NCBI GenBank assembly: GCA_019671005.1
Contig: CM033721.1
Coordinates: 53,760,364 to 53,824,363, forward strand
Reading direction: 5' to 3'
Length of the DNA stretch: 64,000 nt
DNA from: Hibiscus mutabilis
Lineage: Eukaryota > Streptophyta > Magnoliopsida > Malvales > Malvaceae
The position numbers and the translations under genes were made by a program. Positions 11,338-22,855 of this stretch are shown here, in pieces; positions within the stretch are counted from its first letter, which is position 1; each line of letters begins with the position of its first letter. Below the pieces are notes generated by a model, which saw only the letters and a program-made list of their open reading frames with translations, made no database searches and was not told the origin of the DNA.

Positions 11338-12477
11338 TTAAGGATCATTGAGGGGCAAAGATGATTTGTCTCGCAAGATTGGAGCTCCGTTGTACACCTT
11401 CAAACGTAGGCCATTAACCTTAAATATTGTGTTATCATCAAGGTTTTTGATTTTAATAGCACCGTAAGGATACAACTTGTGAACTTGGAAATGTCCTGAC
11501 CACTGAGACTTGAGTTTCCCAGGGAAGAGCTTGAGCCTCGAGTTATAGAGAAGCACCTGTTGTCCCTTCTGAGAAATGTCGTGGCAAAATGTGCTTGTCA
11601 TGCCACTTCTTCGTATTTTCGTTATATAATCGCGCATTCTCATATGCATAGGCTCTAAATTCTTCCATCTTATTGAGCTCTAACAGCCTTTATGAACCAG
11701 CCAGTTGAGCATCCATGTTGAGCTTTTTGATGGCCCAATAGGCCTTGTGTTCAAGCTCTATAGGGAGGTGACATGCTTTTTCATAGACTAGCTTGAAGGG
11801 GGACATCCCTAAGGGTGTCTTAAAGGCTGTTCGATAGGCCCATAAGGCCTCACCAAGCTTTGGTGACCAGTTCTTTCGTTTGGGGTTGACGAATCAAGTA
11901 TTTGTTTAATCTCGTGATTGGAGACCTCAGCTTGTCTATTGGTTTGGGGGTGATATGCCGTGAAAATTTTGTACCTTACCCCATATCTATATAATGCTTT
12001 GGCAATAAGCTTGTTGTCAAAGTGGGATCCTTCATCGCTAATGATGGCTTTTGGTACTCCAAATCTAGTGAATATATTCTTATGAAGAAACTTGAGAACC
12101 GTTTTGGAGTCATTCTTCGGTGTAGCCACAGCTTCTACCCATTTTGACACATAATCTACTGCCAATAGCATGTGTAGATCTCCAAAAGATGAAGGGAATG
12201 GTCCCATGAAGTCAATTCCCTAAACATCAAAAAAGCTCTACCTCCAAGATGCCTTGTAATGGCATTTCATTTCTTCAAGAGATGTTCTCTGTTCTTTGAC
12301 ACTGGTCACAAGTCTTGCAAAACTCGTGTGCATCATTGAAAAGTGTTGGCAATAGAATCTGGATTGTAGGATTTTTGCAGCGGTTCTTGTTCCACCGAAA
12401 TGCCCTCTACATGACAATGAGTGGCAATGGAAGATGATGTCCTTTTGCTCCTCTTCGAGAACACATCTCCTTATCAA
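11338..12477 (-). pseudogene. int: Athila integrase, broken
   Basis: Minus-strand pieces run 12477-12238 (N-terminal zinc-binding region: HCHSLSCRGHFGGTRTAAKI, then FYCQHFSMMHTSFARLV), 12207-11809 (catalytic core) and 11649-11338 (C-terminal part). The core keeps the first Asp in GIDFMGPF (just upstream of 12207), VDYVSKWVEA, the second Asp in AIISDEGSHF and the glutamate in HPQTNRQAEVSNHE, so the DDE triad survives. The zinc-finger cysteines are lost to a frame change. YPYGAIKIKNL is the C-terminal GPY/F-like region. There is no chromodomain, which fits Athila. It would insert the cDNA into the genome; frameshifts make it inactive. Confidence 0.88.
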
Positions 12478-12738
12478 TTGATCAGCTCAGTGCTTGAACA
12501 AATAAGGTTCAACCCAAAAATAGAACCTTGCCTCGTGCTTGAATTTCTTCTGACCCTGACTATTCAAATCAGGAGACAAAATACCACTAACAAGATAGTT
12601 AACAATATCAGCATACCATGGGATTGCTGTAGCATATAGAATTTTCTCATTAGGGAATTCGTCCTTAATTTCTTGTTTAGTGCTTTTTTTATCCTTGCTT
12701 TCTAACTTAGAGAGATGGTTGGCTACTTGGTTTTCACA
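12478..12738 (-). other. RNase H-integrase spacer (short form)
   Basis: In minus sense the conceptual frame reads through KILYATAIPWYADIVNYLV. Only one short palindromic unit, ATTGCTGTAGCAT (12623-12635), lies here. The second Athila-like element has about 18 related units at exactly this place (35829-36196). Confidence 0.75.
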
Positions 12739-13155
12739 TCATTTCCTATCTCTAACTTCGAAGTCAAATTCTTGCAAGAGAAGTATCCATCTAATAAGCC
12801 TAGGTTTACCATCCTTTTTAGTCACCAAGTATTTGATAGCTGAATGATCAGTGTGAACAATGACCTTAGTGACTATCAAGTATGACCTAAACTTATCAAA
12901 GGCAAACACAACAGCTAGAAATTCTTTTTCCGTTGTGGTATAATTGATTTGTGCATCTTTTAAAGCACGGCTAGCATAATAAACAACATGAAAAAGCTTA
13001 CCTTGACGTTGCCCAAGTGCTGCTCCTACTGCATAGTCACTCGCATCACATATTAGCTCGAAGGGTTCATTCCCGTCTGGTGGGACAACAATGGGGGCGG
13101 AGATAAGCTTATCGTTTAGCTCCTCAAATGCGCTCTGGCAAACCTCATCAAACAC
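12739..13155 (-). pseudogene. Athila RNase H segment
   Basis: 138 codons without a stop. Phrases ELICDASDYAVGAALGQR (first catalytic Asp), YTTTEKEFLAVVFAFDKF (catalytic Glu) and VIVHTDHSAIKYL (third Asp) fit Ty3/gypsy RNase H. The segment degrades the RNA strand of the RNA-DNA hybrid. It is separated by a TAG from the reverse transcriptase segment and ends at a stop after RDRK. Confidence 0.9.
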
Positions 13156-14083
13156 AATTGAATGATTTTGCTATAGCAAATTGCAAAGTGGCTTTGAGAT
13201 TTTGGAGAAGTCCTTGATGAATCTTCGATAGAAGCCTGCATGACCAAGGAAACTCCGTATACCATTGACAGTGGTGGGAGGAGGTAACTTCTTGATCACT
13301 TCGACTTTTTCCCTGTCTACCTCAATTCCTCTGTTTGAGACCTTATAACCCAAAATAGTTCCTTCAGTTACCATGAAATGGTATTTCTCCCAATTGAGAA
13401 CCAAGTCAGCTTCTTCACAGTGCCTTAACATTTTCGCCAAGTTGCCCAAGCATGTCTCAAAATCATCTCCGGAGACTTAAAAGTCATCCATGAATATTTC
13501 CAAGAACTCTTCTACCATGTCTGAAAAATTGCTAGCATCCATCTTTGAAAAGTTGTTGGAGCATTGCAAAGGCCAAATGGCATTCTTCTAAAAGCATAGG
13601 TGTCGTAGGGACATGTGAAGGTGGTCTTCTCTTGATATTCTAGTGCTATAGCAATCTGATTGTACCCTGAGTATCCATCGAGGAAGCAATAGAAGGCTTT
13701 GCTCGCCAATCGATCTAACATTTGGTCGATGAAGGGAATGGGGAAATTGTCCTTCTTGGTTGCCTTATTAAGGTTCCGGTAGTCCATACATATCCTTCAA
13801 CTCGTGACTGTTCTTGTCGATTGCAGTTCATTGTTCTCATTACACACTATGGTCATGCCTCCTTTCTTGGGTACACATTGTATTGGGCTAACCCAAGAAC
13901 TGTTGGATATTGGGTAGGTAACACAAACATCGAGCCACTTGGTTATCTCCTTCATCACCACCTTTTTCATGATTGGATTAAGCCTTCATTGGGGTTCAAC
14001 AGAATTGCTGTGACAATTATCAAGCAGAATTTTGTGCATACAAATAGTAGGGCTTATACCCTTCAAGTCAGCCATAGTCCAAC
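13156..14083 (-). pseudogene. Athila reverse transcriptase, frameshifted
   Basis: Minus-strand pieces at 13787-13512 (MDYRNLNKATKKDNFPIPF, LDGYSGYNQIAIA, RRMPFGLCNAPTTFQ) and 13449-13171 (LGYKVSNRGIEVDREK, RSFLGHAGFYRRFIKDF) cover the fingers, palm and connection. The catalytic FMDDF motif falls in the gap at about 13480-13510 in another frame. Conceptual sequence from 14083 back to 13790 gives GWTMADLKGISPTICMHKIL and WVSPIQCVPKKGGMTIV with stops. Relative to gag-protease the frame has shifted. Confidence 0.9.
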
Positions 14084-16837
14084 CTAAAGTTTTTTATGTT
14101 GAGATAACATATTTATCAAGCTAGATTCCGGCTTAGTTGTTAGACTAGATGAAATTATCACCGGCAAAGTTTCATTACTGCCCAAATAAGCAAATTTAAG
14201 GTGTGATGGCACATGTTTTAATTCGAAATTAGGTGCATGCTCAAAAGAGGGTTTGGGAGGATTAGATTCAGGAAAGTTAATGGGTTCAAAGTGCATACCT
14301 GGTCCAGCTTCAAGCAAGCTAGAGTGCTCTATCTCCAATGTGCAGTCCTCGAGCTCCAGATCGTTATCCTTTCTGAACTCCTCATAATCTTCAATTTGCA
14401 CAAAATTGCTGCAGCATAATTTTCCATCATACTTTTCTGCTGTAGCATCTATGTAATGACATTCCTCATTGTCGTCCACAAATTTGAGAGTGTTGAAGAC
14501 ATTGATGGTTACCCTTTGATCAGCCACCCGTATTGTAAACTCACCTTTCTCATATTCAATCAAGATACGGCTGGTGGCTAAGAATGGCCGCCCCAAGATT
14601 ATGGGTGCATTGTCATCTACCTCACAATCAAGGATGAGAAAGTCGACTGGAAAGACAAATCTATCAACTTTTACCATAGCATCCTCAATTATTCATTCTG
14701 GCCGGACATGATAGCGATCAACTAGCTGTAAAATGACTATTGTAGGTCTTGCTTCTCCCATTCCAAGCTTCATAAAAACAGACTTGGGCATTAAGTTAAC
14801 ACTAGACCCAAGGTTGCACAAGGTTTTTCCCACATTGTTATCACCAATAGAACAAAGAATGATGAAACTGCCCGGATCTTGTCGTTTAGGTGGCAACTTA
14901 CTCCATTCTGAATAACACTCTTTTGCTGTGGCAACAGTCTCATATTTTCCCACCCTTTTCTTCTTGGTAAAAATGTCCTTGAGAAATTTAGCATAAGTGG
15001 GCATTTGATCAATGGCCTCTAGAAATGGGACATCGATATGCAACTAGCCAAGGATATCTGCGAATTTCTTAAACTGGAGTTCATCTTTGTGATTCTTCAT
15101 TCTTTGAGGAAAATGAGGTGGGGGTCTGATCTCTTCCTCTACTAATAGAGGCTTGTCTTTTGCTGCAGCAAAAGTTGTTCCTTCCTTAGCAGATTCTTTA
15201 GCTGGGCACTCATTCTTGTCTTCCTCAAAATGTGTATCTCCTGATGCAACAAGTTTCTTTTGCTCAGACTTGGGGTTGGAGTCTTCTTTTATTTTCCCCC
15301 AAAACTTATCTCCTTTATTAAGTTGCGTACCACTTCTCAAAGTGAGTGCACTACACTATTCCTTTCCATGAGGTTTAGTGACTTCAGTGTCACTAGGCAA
15401 ACTTCCTTGAGGTCGCACATGCAAAGCTTGTGCAATTTGCCGTACTTGAGTTTCCAAAGCTCTTAAGGACCAATTGTGACTTTGTAGCAGTGCTCCTTGG
15501 TTCTTGATGGATGCAGCATGGTCTTGAAGCAGGACTTTCATAGTAGCTATGAAGTCCTTTGTGGTTAACATGAAGTCCTTGAATGTAGCTTCCAAAGAAT
15601 TGTTACTGGATGAAGACGCCGAAACTATGTTGTTTTGCCATGGCATATTCTGCTGGTGACCTGGGGGTTCAACCAGATTTTGTTATTGAGTCGAGTTGAC
15701 AAAATTATTGTTCCCCTGGTTCCCCCAAGAATGGTTAGGGTGCTGACGCCATCCTGGATTGTAGGTGTTGGAGTAGGGATTGTTATTCCTATTGTAGTTT
15801 CCCACATAATTGATGGATTCTTGGTTTTCAGGGCACTTGCTTAAATGATGGTTTCCCTCACATCGAAGACAAGCTATAGTAACCTTCACTTCCTTTACCT
15901 CGTTTGGATATTGGAGATTCTTTAACATGTTGGTAATAGCTGATAATTGAGCTGAAACTGAGTCGTTAGCATCATATTCTCGTATTCCTTGAGTCTGTCT
16001 CCCTGCTCCGAGCCTCGAGGAAGAGAATTGGTAGTCGTTGTTTGCTATCCTATCAAGGATATCAAACGCTTCTTCGGGTGACTTGTCCAACAGGGTTCCA
16101 TTTGCTGAAGCATCCAACATCCTTCTTGTAGGTGCATTAACTCCATTGTAGAGCATCACCACTTGTGTCGAATCATGGAAACCATGATTCGTGCACTTGT
16201 GCAAAAGTCCCTTGAATCTATCCCAACACTCATATATCGATTCGTCATCAGCTTGACGAAATGAAGCGATGTCATTCCTTAACTGGGTATTTCTTTTGGG
16301 TGGATTATACCGCATCAAAAAACTCTTGCATAGGTCTGCCCATGTCTTCATCGAACCAGTAGGTACTCCACTCAACCAAGCTCTCGCCCCATCACGCAAG
16401 GAATAAGGGAACATCTTCAACTTTAACACATCTTCATACACCCATTGCTGTCTAAATGAATCACAAACTTCCAAGAATGCAAGGATGTGTTGCCTTGCAT
16501 CTTCATGAGGTGATCCCCCGAACTGCCCAATGGAGTTCAACATGTTGAACATGACTGGCTTAAGTTCAAAGTGAGCAGCGTAGATCTCGGGAGCCACAAT
16601 TCTAGGACTCCGATCATCTAAGATATGGGTCAAATAATCCCTAATAGCTCGAGGTCAAACTATTGCTCCAAGATTTGCTGCAGCATCAAGTTTTCCTTGA
16701 TTGTCGACTGGCAATCCTTGATTCTGATGTCTATCCATGATTCTCAAAGCCTCTTGTATCCGCCTTCTTTGCCAAAAGAGATGATCAATTTCAGGAATGA
16801 TAGGTCGTAAGGGTCCACTAGGTCTTCTTTGGGTCAT
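14084..16837 (-). pseudogene. gag-pro: Athila gag-protease polyprotein with in-frame stops
   Basis: A single minus-strand frame runs from MTQRRPSGPL at 16837 to about 14084, interrupted only by stop codons, so the polyprotein layout is easy to read. The gag core (16633-15683, 316 codons) contains FELKPVMFNMLNSIGQFGG, YSLRDGARAWLSGVPTGS and FRQADDESIYECWD. The zinc knuckle is CLRCEGNHHLSKC. A linker with LQDHAASIKNQGALLQSH (coiled-coil-like) and LPSDTEVTKPHGKE follows. The protease region has TLCNLGSSVNLMPKSVF, where the catalytic Asp is replaced by Asn, and IILGRPFLATS. Stops lie at about 16653, 15683, 15353, 15041 and 14690. The active-site change and stops both predict inactivity. Confidence 0.9.
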
Positions 16838-16948
16838 ACACTAGTAGAACACCTGAAAATATAAACAAAGACAACTAGTAAAACTGTACAAAAACTTAAA
16901 ATAAATAAAACAATGCGAAAACTAATCTATGAAACGACCAATTGCCAA

Positions 16949-16966
16949 TCCCCAGCAACGGCGCCA
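16949..16966 (-). promoter_or_regulatory. Primer-binding site, tRNA-Asp type
   Basis: The plus strand reads TCCCCAGCAACGGCGCCA, identical to the 3' end of plant tRNA-Asp except one G to A. It lies 6 bp from the LTR end at 16973. Confidence 0.85.
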
Positions 16967-16972
16967 AAAACT

Positions 16973-18430
16973 TGTTGCGTGCTGTGGTGTACTATAAATG
17001 ATACTTAAATAGTGCAACTGTACACATCGAATAAGTAGTAATAGTGATGAGTGAGTATCGTCTCCACAGGGATTAGAGGTGATTCACGTCAAGTTCAAGC
17101 AATGCAAATACAAACTAGAATTGTAAACACTGTAGCAACAGAGGCAAGACAAGAAATGCTATAGCAAACAAATATAGTAAAAACTGGCTGAACTGAATAG
17201 ACTAAAAAAAACTATCCTCAAACGTGCGAAACTCACTATGAGAATGACTGGTTGGGCTTGCCCAGATGACCTATGTCTAGCTCTTAAGGATGCTTCGCAA
17301 TTTCTCACCTATTTTTTGCTTGGCAGGATTTTCTAAGGGTACTTCTAAACTATCTCTAGTAAGAAGTCTGATAGCTAATATGCTACAGCAATACCTCTCA
17401 GTGTGAACCCTAACATACTTCTACCCTTTAAGTATTACCCTTTTTAGCCGTTGAAACCCTCCACTTATCTCTAAGGTGGGTTAGAGTTGTGCCTCTCAGC
17501 ATCCAACTCCATTGCCTACGTGGATCTAAGCCTAGCTCTCTCGACCACTAGACTAATCAAACACTCAAGGAAAGGCCAACTCTCGAAGGCTCTTACAACC
17601 ATAAGGAAATAAAACCGTAGGCAAAGCATAGAAAATGGTGGAAAACATAAAAGCATTCATTAAAGGAAGCAAAACATAATCATCCAAACAAACCTAAGCC
17701 ACCTAAAATCAGTTCATGGATGGGCAATAAACATCCATCATCATACGTCTCATACAACCCATATTCAGAAAAAATATAAAATATCATAGCAAAATCTGAA
17801 AGGAAGGTAAACTCTCATTTCGCCTTAGACTGCCACGAACCGCCCTAGGTTAGTAGCTTCTCTCACGAGCCAGCACAATCTTCCCTTTGGAGCTTCAATA
17901 ATGGAGAACACTAGGTTGAGGAAGAAGATGAAGAAAAGAGCTGTCTTTCTCCTTTCTCTTTCTTAGCTTTTTAGGTCCTCTTTCTAGTGCTTTTTCCGCG
18001 GCCCCCTTTATGACCGCTTCTTATCCTTTATATATTGGAGGCTCCTACGGTATTGTGCCCTAAACATTCCCTTTGTGACCTAGAGGATATTCCTCTGGCA
18101 CATGTTTGGCATAAGGGACAAATAGGGGCTCTCACATGTGGGCTAGAAAATATCTTTCTCGCATTTTGTCTTTTTTTGCTCCCAGCCCTTCCAGTTGGAA
18201 ATGCTGTGGCATTTTCAGTTATTCCGCCCAGTTCACCTGCACATCATGAAACTAGACCAAACCCTTCTCACGCAGCACCAATTTAGCGATTAACCCACAA
18301 CAACCAAAGCTATGAAACAAGATGTAACTATATGAACTAAATACTACCTAAAAGCCATGAAATAAGCCTAGGAACAAGCAAATAACAGAGTAAAAAGGTA
18401 TGAAATATATGCATTTTTGCAGAGTTATCA
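16973..18430 (-). mobile_element. Athila-like 5' LTR
   Basis: About 1458 bp, TG...CA in element sense, partner of 6738-8187. The TATA box TATATAAA is at 18027-18034 (minus). It ends at 18430 against host repeat beginning TCTGCTGACATA. Confidence 0.9.
18027..18034 (-). promoter_or_regulatory. LTR TATA box
   Basis: Minus strand TATATAAA, at the same LTR position as 7785-7792. Confidence 0.65.
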
Positions 18431-18937
18431 TCTGCTGACATATTGGAATGAGTTACAGAGATTTGAGACTGATAGAGAAAAGACGCATATATATTAGGAA
18501 CATGCGCCTTTTGAAATGTGAGTACAAGAGTTCAGAACATCGGTTTCGAAGCTCTATAATATATGTTCGGTAGTAGTAGATTTAAATTCCAACTAAAATA
18601 TGAAAAAAGTTCTACATTGTAGGTTGGGAGCTCTTTAATAACGTAACATCGGTTTGGTACAGTTTATAGACTAGCGGTACTGACACTGAAAAGACATGTC
18701 TTTTCAAATTTGAAATCCTTCCAACCCGACAAAGTCATAAATGTAAGCAAAGGAGTTCTTGCTATCGGTTTCAGAACTACTAATTCAAGATTCGCTACCA
18801 ATAATATTCAAGACCAACTGAAAATGTAAGAGTCTCCAGTAACATTATAGGTTTATTAGTTCCAGATGAAACAATAGCTTATTGGTTGGTAATCTTTTCA
18901 ACCGTTAGGGTTGAAATATGAACAACCACATTTTCCC
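18431..18937. repeat. Host repeat upstream of the E2-like pseudogene
   Basis: Aligns with 2985-3500. It reaches the TATA box at 18938 and may be the promoter of the following gene. It begins abruptly at the Athila LTR, in the middle of the phrase TTCTGCTGACATA known from other copies (for example 20998). Confidence 0.7.
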
Positions 18938-18945
18938 TATAAATA
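18938..18945 (+). promoter_or_regulatory. Candidate TATA box of the E2-like gene
   Basis: TATAAATA lies about 50 bp before the ATG at 18997. The corresponding position in the other host copy (about 3510) reads GATATAAATCG. Confidence 0.45.
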
Positions 18946-18996
18946 CCGTCACTTTGTGTTTTACATCTTCTACCCCATATTAAACTAAAATCTCGC

Positions 18997-19676
18997 ATGA
19001 ACATGTCCGTGCGAGTACTTTCTGTTACTCAAAGGCAGATGCGTAATGATGCCTGGCAGGTTCTTGAAGTGGCCCTTATCTTCTTTCTAGTAAACATCCC
19101 TATGATAGGTTATGTTGTTCTTTTATTTTATGGTTACCTTTAGATAAATATTTTAATTATCAGTATTTTAATTTAGTAATGGTAGAAGTTGATGGATCTC
19201 CATATCGTTATCGACTTTGAATGGTTGCACCTACTGCCAGCCTTGAATTTGACGTTTCCATTATGAAGGCCAAACCCTATGAAGGCCATGAATTTGACGT
19301 TTCCATTATCTTCCCACTTGACTACCCCCATTGTCCTCCTATGGTAATTATACTGCCAAGATTTTTGTTTTATCTTGATCACTTTTTAACAAAGTAGCAA
19401 TTAATGGACAACGATATTATATTTTTGTAGATTGTTGTTACATTTGATGGGGATCTATTCCACCCAAACATTACTGAGTCTGGCGCTATTAGGATGGCCA
19501 TCCTGTATGAAAGTTAGAGCCCTTGTATCAGAGTTGTGGACATTGTTGAGGCTATAGTGGGTTTATTGTGTGCTTCAAACGCAGACGCTCCTTACCCTGA
19601 TTGTGAGGGTGTTGCTCTGATTTATAAGAGGAATCACCAGCGCTTTGCAAAGTATGCGAGGAAAATTATGGGTTGA
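18997..19676 (+). pseudogene. Ubiquitin-conjugating enzyme (E2)-like pseudogene lacking the active cysteine
   Basis: E2 enzymes carry ubiquitin on a cysteine and hand it to substrates with an E3. Possible exon 1 starts at 18997 (MNMSVRVLSVTQRQMRNDAW). Exon 2 from about 19179 to 19341 encodes KPYEGHEFDVSIIFPLDYP followed by HCPPM, the E2 'PYeGG.F...I.FP.dYP..PP' strand. A GT...AG intron of about 90 bp follows (19342-19430). Exon 3 from 19431 encodes FDGDLFHPNITESGAIRMAI, then SP, IVEAIVGLLCASNADAPYPD and KRNHQRFAKYARKIMG before TGA at 19674-19676. This matches the E2 HPN motif, the 'llsi..lL..pn..dP' helix and the C-terminal helices. The expected catalytic Cys (G-x-I-C-L) is Arg here (AGG at 19491-19493). 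The conserved Trp after it is a TAG (19515-19517), and exon 2 has a TGA. A 20-bp word recurs at 19245 and 19290, 45 bp apart. Family call firm; exon 1 uncertain. Confidence 0.78.
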
Positions 19677-22227
19677 AATGTTTATGTATTGGCCATATCT
19701 TCTTATGCTCAATTTTTAATATATGGATGCGTCTGGTAAATTTCCGATACTATAAATTTTGTTATTTGCAGCCGCTAATGTCACAATTTTTAAACAATTG
19801 ACGTATGTTTCGAAACTTGTCAAGCAAATCTTAAACTGAAATCATTAGGATAACATGTACTGGTTTCGGTTTCACGTGATAAGGTCGAAATTGTATATGC
19901 AAACGTTCGATACTCGTCCTGGGTTTCACGTGCTTGGAAGGAGGCATGATATAATAATTTCCCGTTGACCAGGCAATTTGTAAATTAATAATATAAAGAA
20001 TAAATTTGTAAATATGAAAATTATATATAAAGATTTTGTTTACTTTCTTATATGTTGTGTTCTTAAATTTGAAAATATTATTATAAAATAAAATAATTTA
20101 AATCAAGTTTAAGGAAATAAATAATTTTCATAAATGAGTTTTTCTTATGAAGGAATATTAATTACGAAAAATAAATTTTATTTTTACAAAATTTAAGGTA
20201 TAAAGAAATCTGACATAAAAAACTTTACAAATTCCTTTAAGTAACACTACTTTATTCACTTTTTAAACTAAGCAATCAATTTTTTTAAAAGAGGAATTGT
20301 TATATCTAAACTCCCATGGTTTTCCTAAAAGGGTTTACGGTTTATGATTTATGATGTAGGTGTGTCTAGGGTTTAGGTTTTAAAAAATCTTCCAGAACAA
20401 CAAACTATATTTGAAAAATCTTGAGACCAAAGTTTTTCAAATACGATGTCTGTTGAGTTGATGGTTTATGAGATTAAATTTAACGGCTTTAAGGTTTTTT
20501 TGTTTAGAATTTAGGTATTACTATTACTGGTTTAGGGTTTATGGTGTTGTCTATGGTTATTACTTTATGAGATGAATTTTTATTATTTTAGGGTTTAAGG
20601 TTTATGATTTAGGGTTTATGTTTATGGTGTAGTTTATAGTTAACGGCTTACAAGATTATTATGTATGGTTTAGAGTTTAGTGTTTAGCTTAGTGTATGAG
20701 ATTAATTTCAAGCATTATATAGTCCATATTCTATAATAGAAAAAAGATTTTCCAATTAGGCCACAAATTCATGGTAGGGTTTATTACGTGTAGAGTTCCT
20801 AAATGTATACCTATTTCGGTACACTTTAAAATGTTTCGAAACAATGTGCATGATAAGTAAACTGAAAATTTGTAAAGTCTAGTTGCAATTATCGGTTGGT
20901 AGTCTGGGCAACAGAATTTTATTACTGTTTCAGAACTGCTTATTATGACTTCTCTGGAAACTTTTCTGCTCAATGCAACAATTGAAAAGACATATATTCT
21001 GCCGACGTGTCTGAATGGGTTACAGAGATTTGAAATTGACAGTGAAACGACACTAACATGCGTCTTTTGGAATTAGAAAATATAGTGAAACAACTAGTTA
21101 ATTACATTCAACATTACAACGAAAAAGACAGTTCGGAGTGAGAAACACAAATTTTAACTAGTTTTGAACCTATGACTACTGGTTTTTATATGTATAAAGC
21201 GAAACATTAATTGAAATCCATAGTAAAACATGTAATTTTTTAGATATGACGTGAAACGTTTGACACTGTAAATGCAAACGTTCGATGCCCGTCGTATTAT
21301 TATACTCTATTTAAAAGGAAATATTCCTTCAGCGGATGTTTTACTTGTTCATTCTCACAAACATTACCATTCTTAACATTTTATTTACTTCCTTTGATTT
21401 CATTTTTACCCTAATAATATAGTATATAGTTTAACGTCTCTAATGGTCTTTACTCTATTATACTTATACGTGAATAAGTCATGTGTTACGTGATGATACT
21501 TTTTAAGGGGTTATAGGATTATAGCCTATAGGTTTATGTTAGTCGTAGTGTTTAGGAGATTAGGGATTAAATTGAAGCACATTTACTTTTAATTTATATA
21601 ATTACGTCTAATAAAGTAAAGACGGTGCAATTTTTGTTCATTTTAGTCCATAAAATTATAATTTTATCCAAAATTGACCTATATTTATTTCTAACTTTTG
21701 TAATTTTGTCCAAACCCCATAATTTTTGTACCTGACTTCAAACAATATTAATTATAAGTCTATATAAGAATTCTAAATCTATAGCTCCAATTTCAATTAG
21801 AACCATTGGGACTTGATTGAATTAAATAAAAACCTAAAAGTTCCTTCCATGCCATGACCAGACTTAAAGCACCGAACCTGAATTAACCCGTTAATTACCT
21901 GATTCATACCCGAACCATTTTTGGCCTAAACATAAAGTGAAACATGCACATTACTAATAAATGTTACATTGTAGGTTTAAAGTTGCATAATATCTTTTTA
22001 TATGATTAATTACATAATTCATGAACATAAAATGGAAAGTGAAAAGTTCAAGGTCCAATTTGGACGATCGTATACAAGTAAAGGAAAACATAAATTGAAA
22101 TCATTACGAAAACATGTACATTTTAGGTTTGAAGTAGTAAGCTCGAAACCATATGGAAATGTTCAAAACTGTATATGCAAACATTCGTTACTCGTCGTGG
22201 GTTTCACGTGCTGAGAAAGACCCATGA
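19677..22227. repeat. Host repeat cluster with degenerate TTTAGGG-like tracts
   Basis: No gene recognised. 20330-20700 is rich in GGTTTAGGGTTTATGGTTTA-like words. 20985-21080 repeats the GGGTTACAGAGATTTGA phrase. 21275-21420 (TTATACTCTATTTAAA and CATTACCATTCTTAACA) recurs at 26810-26910 and 28215-28310. 22175-22227 matches 19900-19950. Minor ORFs at 20731-20973 and 22002-22214 are not recognisable proteins. Confidence 0.65.
22223..22227. repeat. Target-site duplication CATGA (left)
   Basis: CATGA here and at 25024-25028 flank the solo LTR. The related uninterrupted host copy at 19945 reads GCATGATATAATAA, which reconstructs the empty site. Confidence 0.85.
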
Positions 22228-22543
22228 TGTAACACCCCCTCTTGATTCGATAGAGAACTGGGTCAGAAAGTGTTATCAGAAGACGAAACTAGAGATCAGA
22301 ATCAAAATTTAGGGTTAATTTAAAACTTTTCAAATTAAAAGGGCTAAATTGCAAATGTTACGAATTAACAACCCTAATTCAAATTCTTGATTACCAGTCT
22401 GTAATTAGACTCACCAATTATTAACTTGAGAAATTTCGTTTATCGGATATTTTTAACCTATCCATTTGAGCCATATAATTATTAGTGACCAATTTGTAAT
22501 CTTTTTAAAACTGTTTCTCAAGCCTTTTAACAGATTTAACTGA

Positions 22544-22855
22544 CACCGTACCGATACACTATAGGCCGTATCGATACGCTAAGTTGAATTTTACACTTTC
22601 TAGGTTCAAGGTCAACGACCCCGTACCGATACGTCTGTACCCATATCGATACACTTTGACTAGGGTTGACTCGTTTCGGTACGCCTAAGGTCGTACCGAT
22701 GCAATTATTTTTTTTCCAGACCTTACTGTCAAGGTCCGTATCGGTACACTCCCTGGTGTATTGATACTCCCTGGTGTATTGATACTCCCTGCTTCATCAA
22801 GTCCAATTATGTAAGGCCGTATCGATACAGACTTCCTCATATCGATACGCCTAGC
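22544..22855. repeat. Cluster of GTATCGATAC-type palindromes
   Basis: Contains CCGTACCGATACA, CCGTATCGATACG, CCGTACCGATACG, CATATCGATACA, GTATCGGTACA, GTATTGATAC twice, CCGTATCGATACA and CATATCGATACG. About ten near-palindromic decamers occur within about 310 bp of the solo LTR. Confidence 0.85.

Larger units (their letters stand above)
6738..18430 (-). mobile_element. Full-length decayed Athila-like Ty3/gypsy element
   Basis: Order in element sense: LTR 18430-16973, tRNA-Asp primer site, gag-protease, reverse transcriptase, RNase H, integrase, extra ORF, polypurine tract, LTR 8187-6738. All pol domains are recognisable but broken by stops and frameshifts. Bases after 18430 are TCTGC. No matching duplication exists at the other end, because that LTR leads into a second truncated copy. 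Confidence 0.92.

Noticed and set aside
16949..16966. Possible tRNA-Asp gene
   Set aside because: Only the 3' end of the tRNA is matched; position next to the LTR shows it is a primer-binding site.
20330..20700. True telomere sequence
   Set aside because: The words are too degenerate and lie internally among other repeats.
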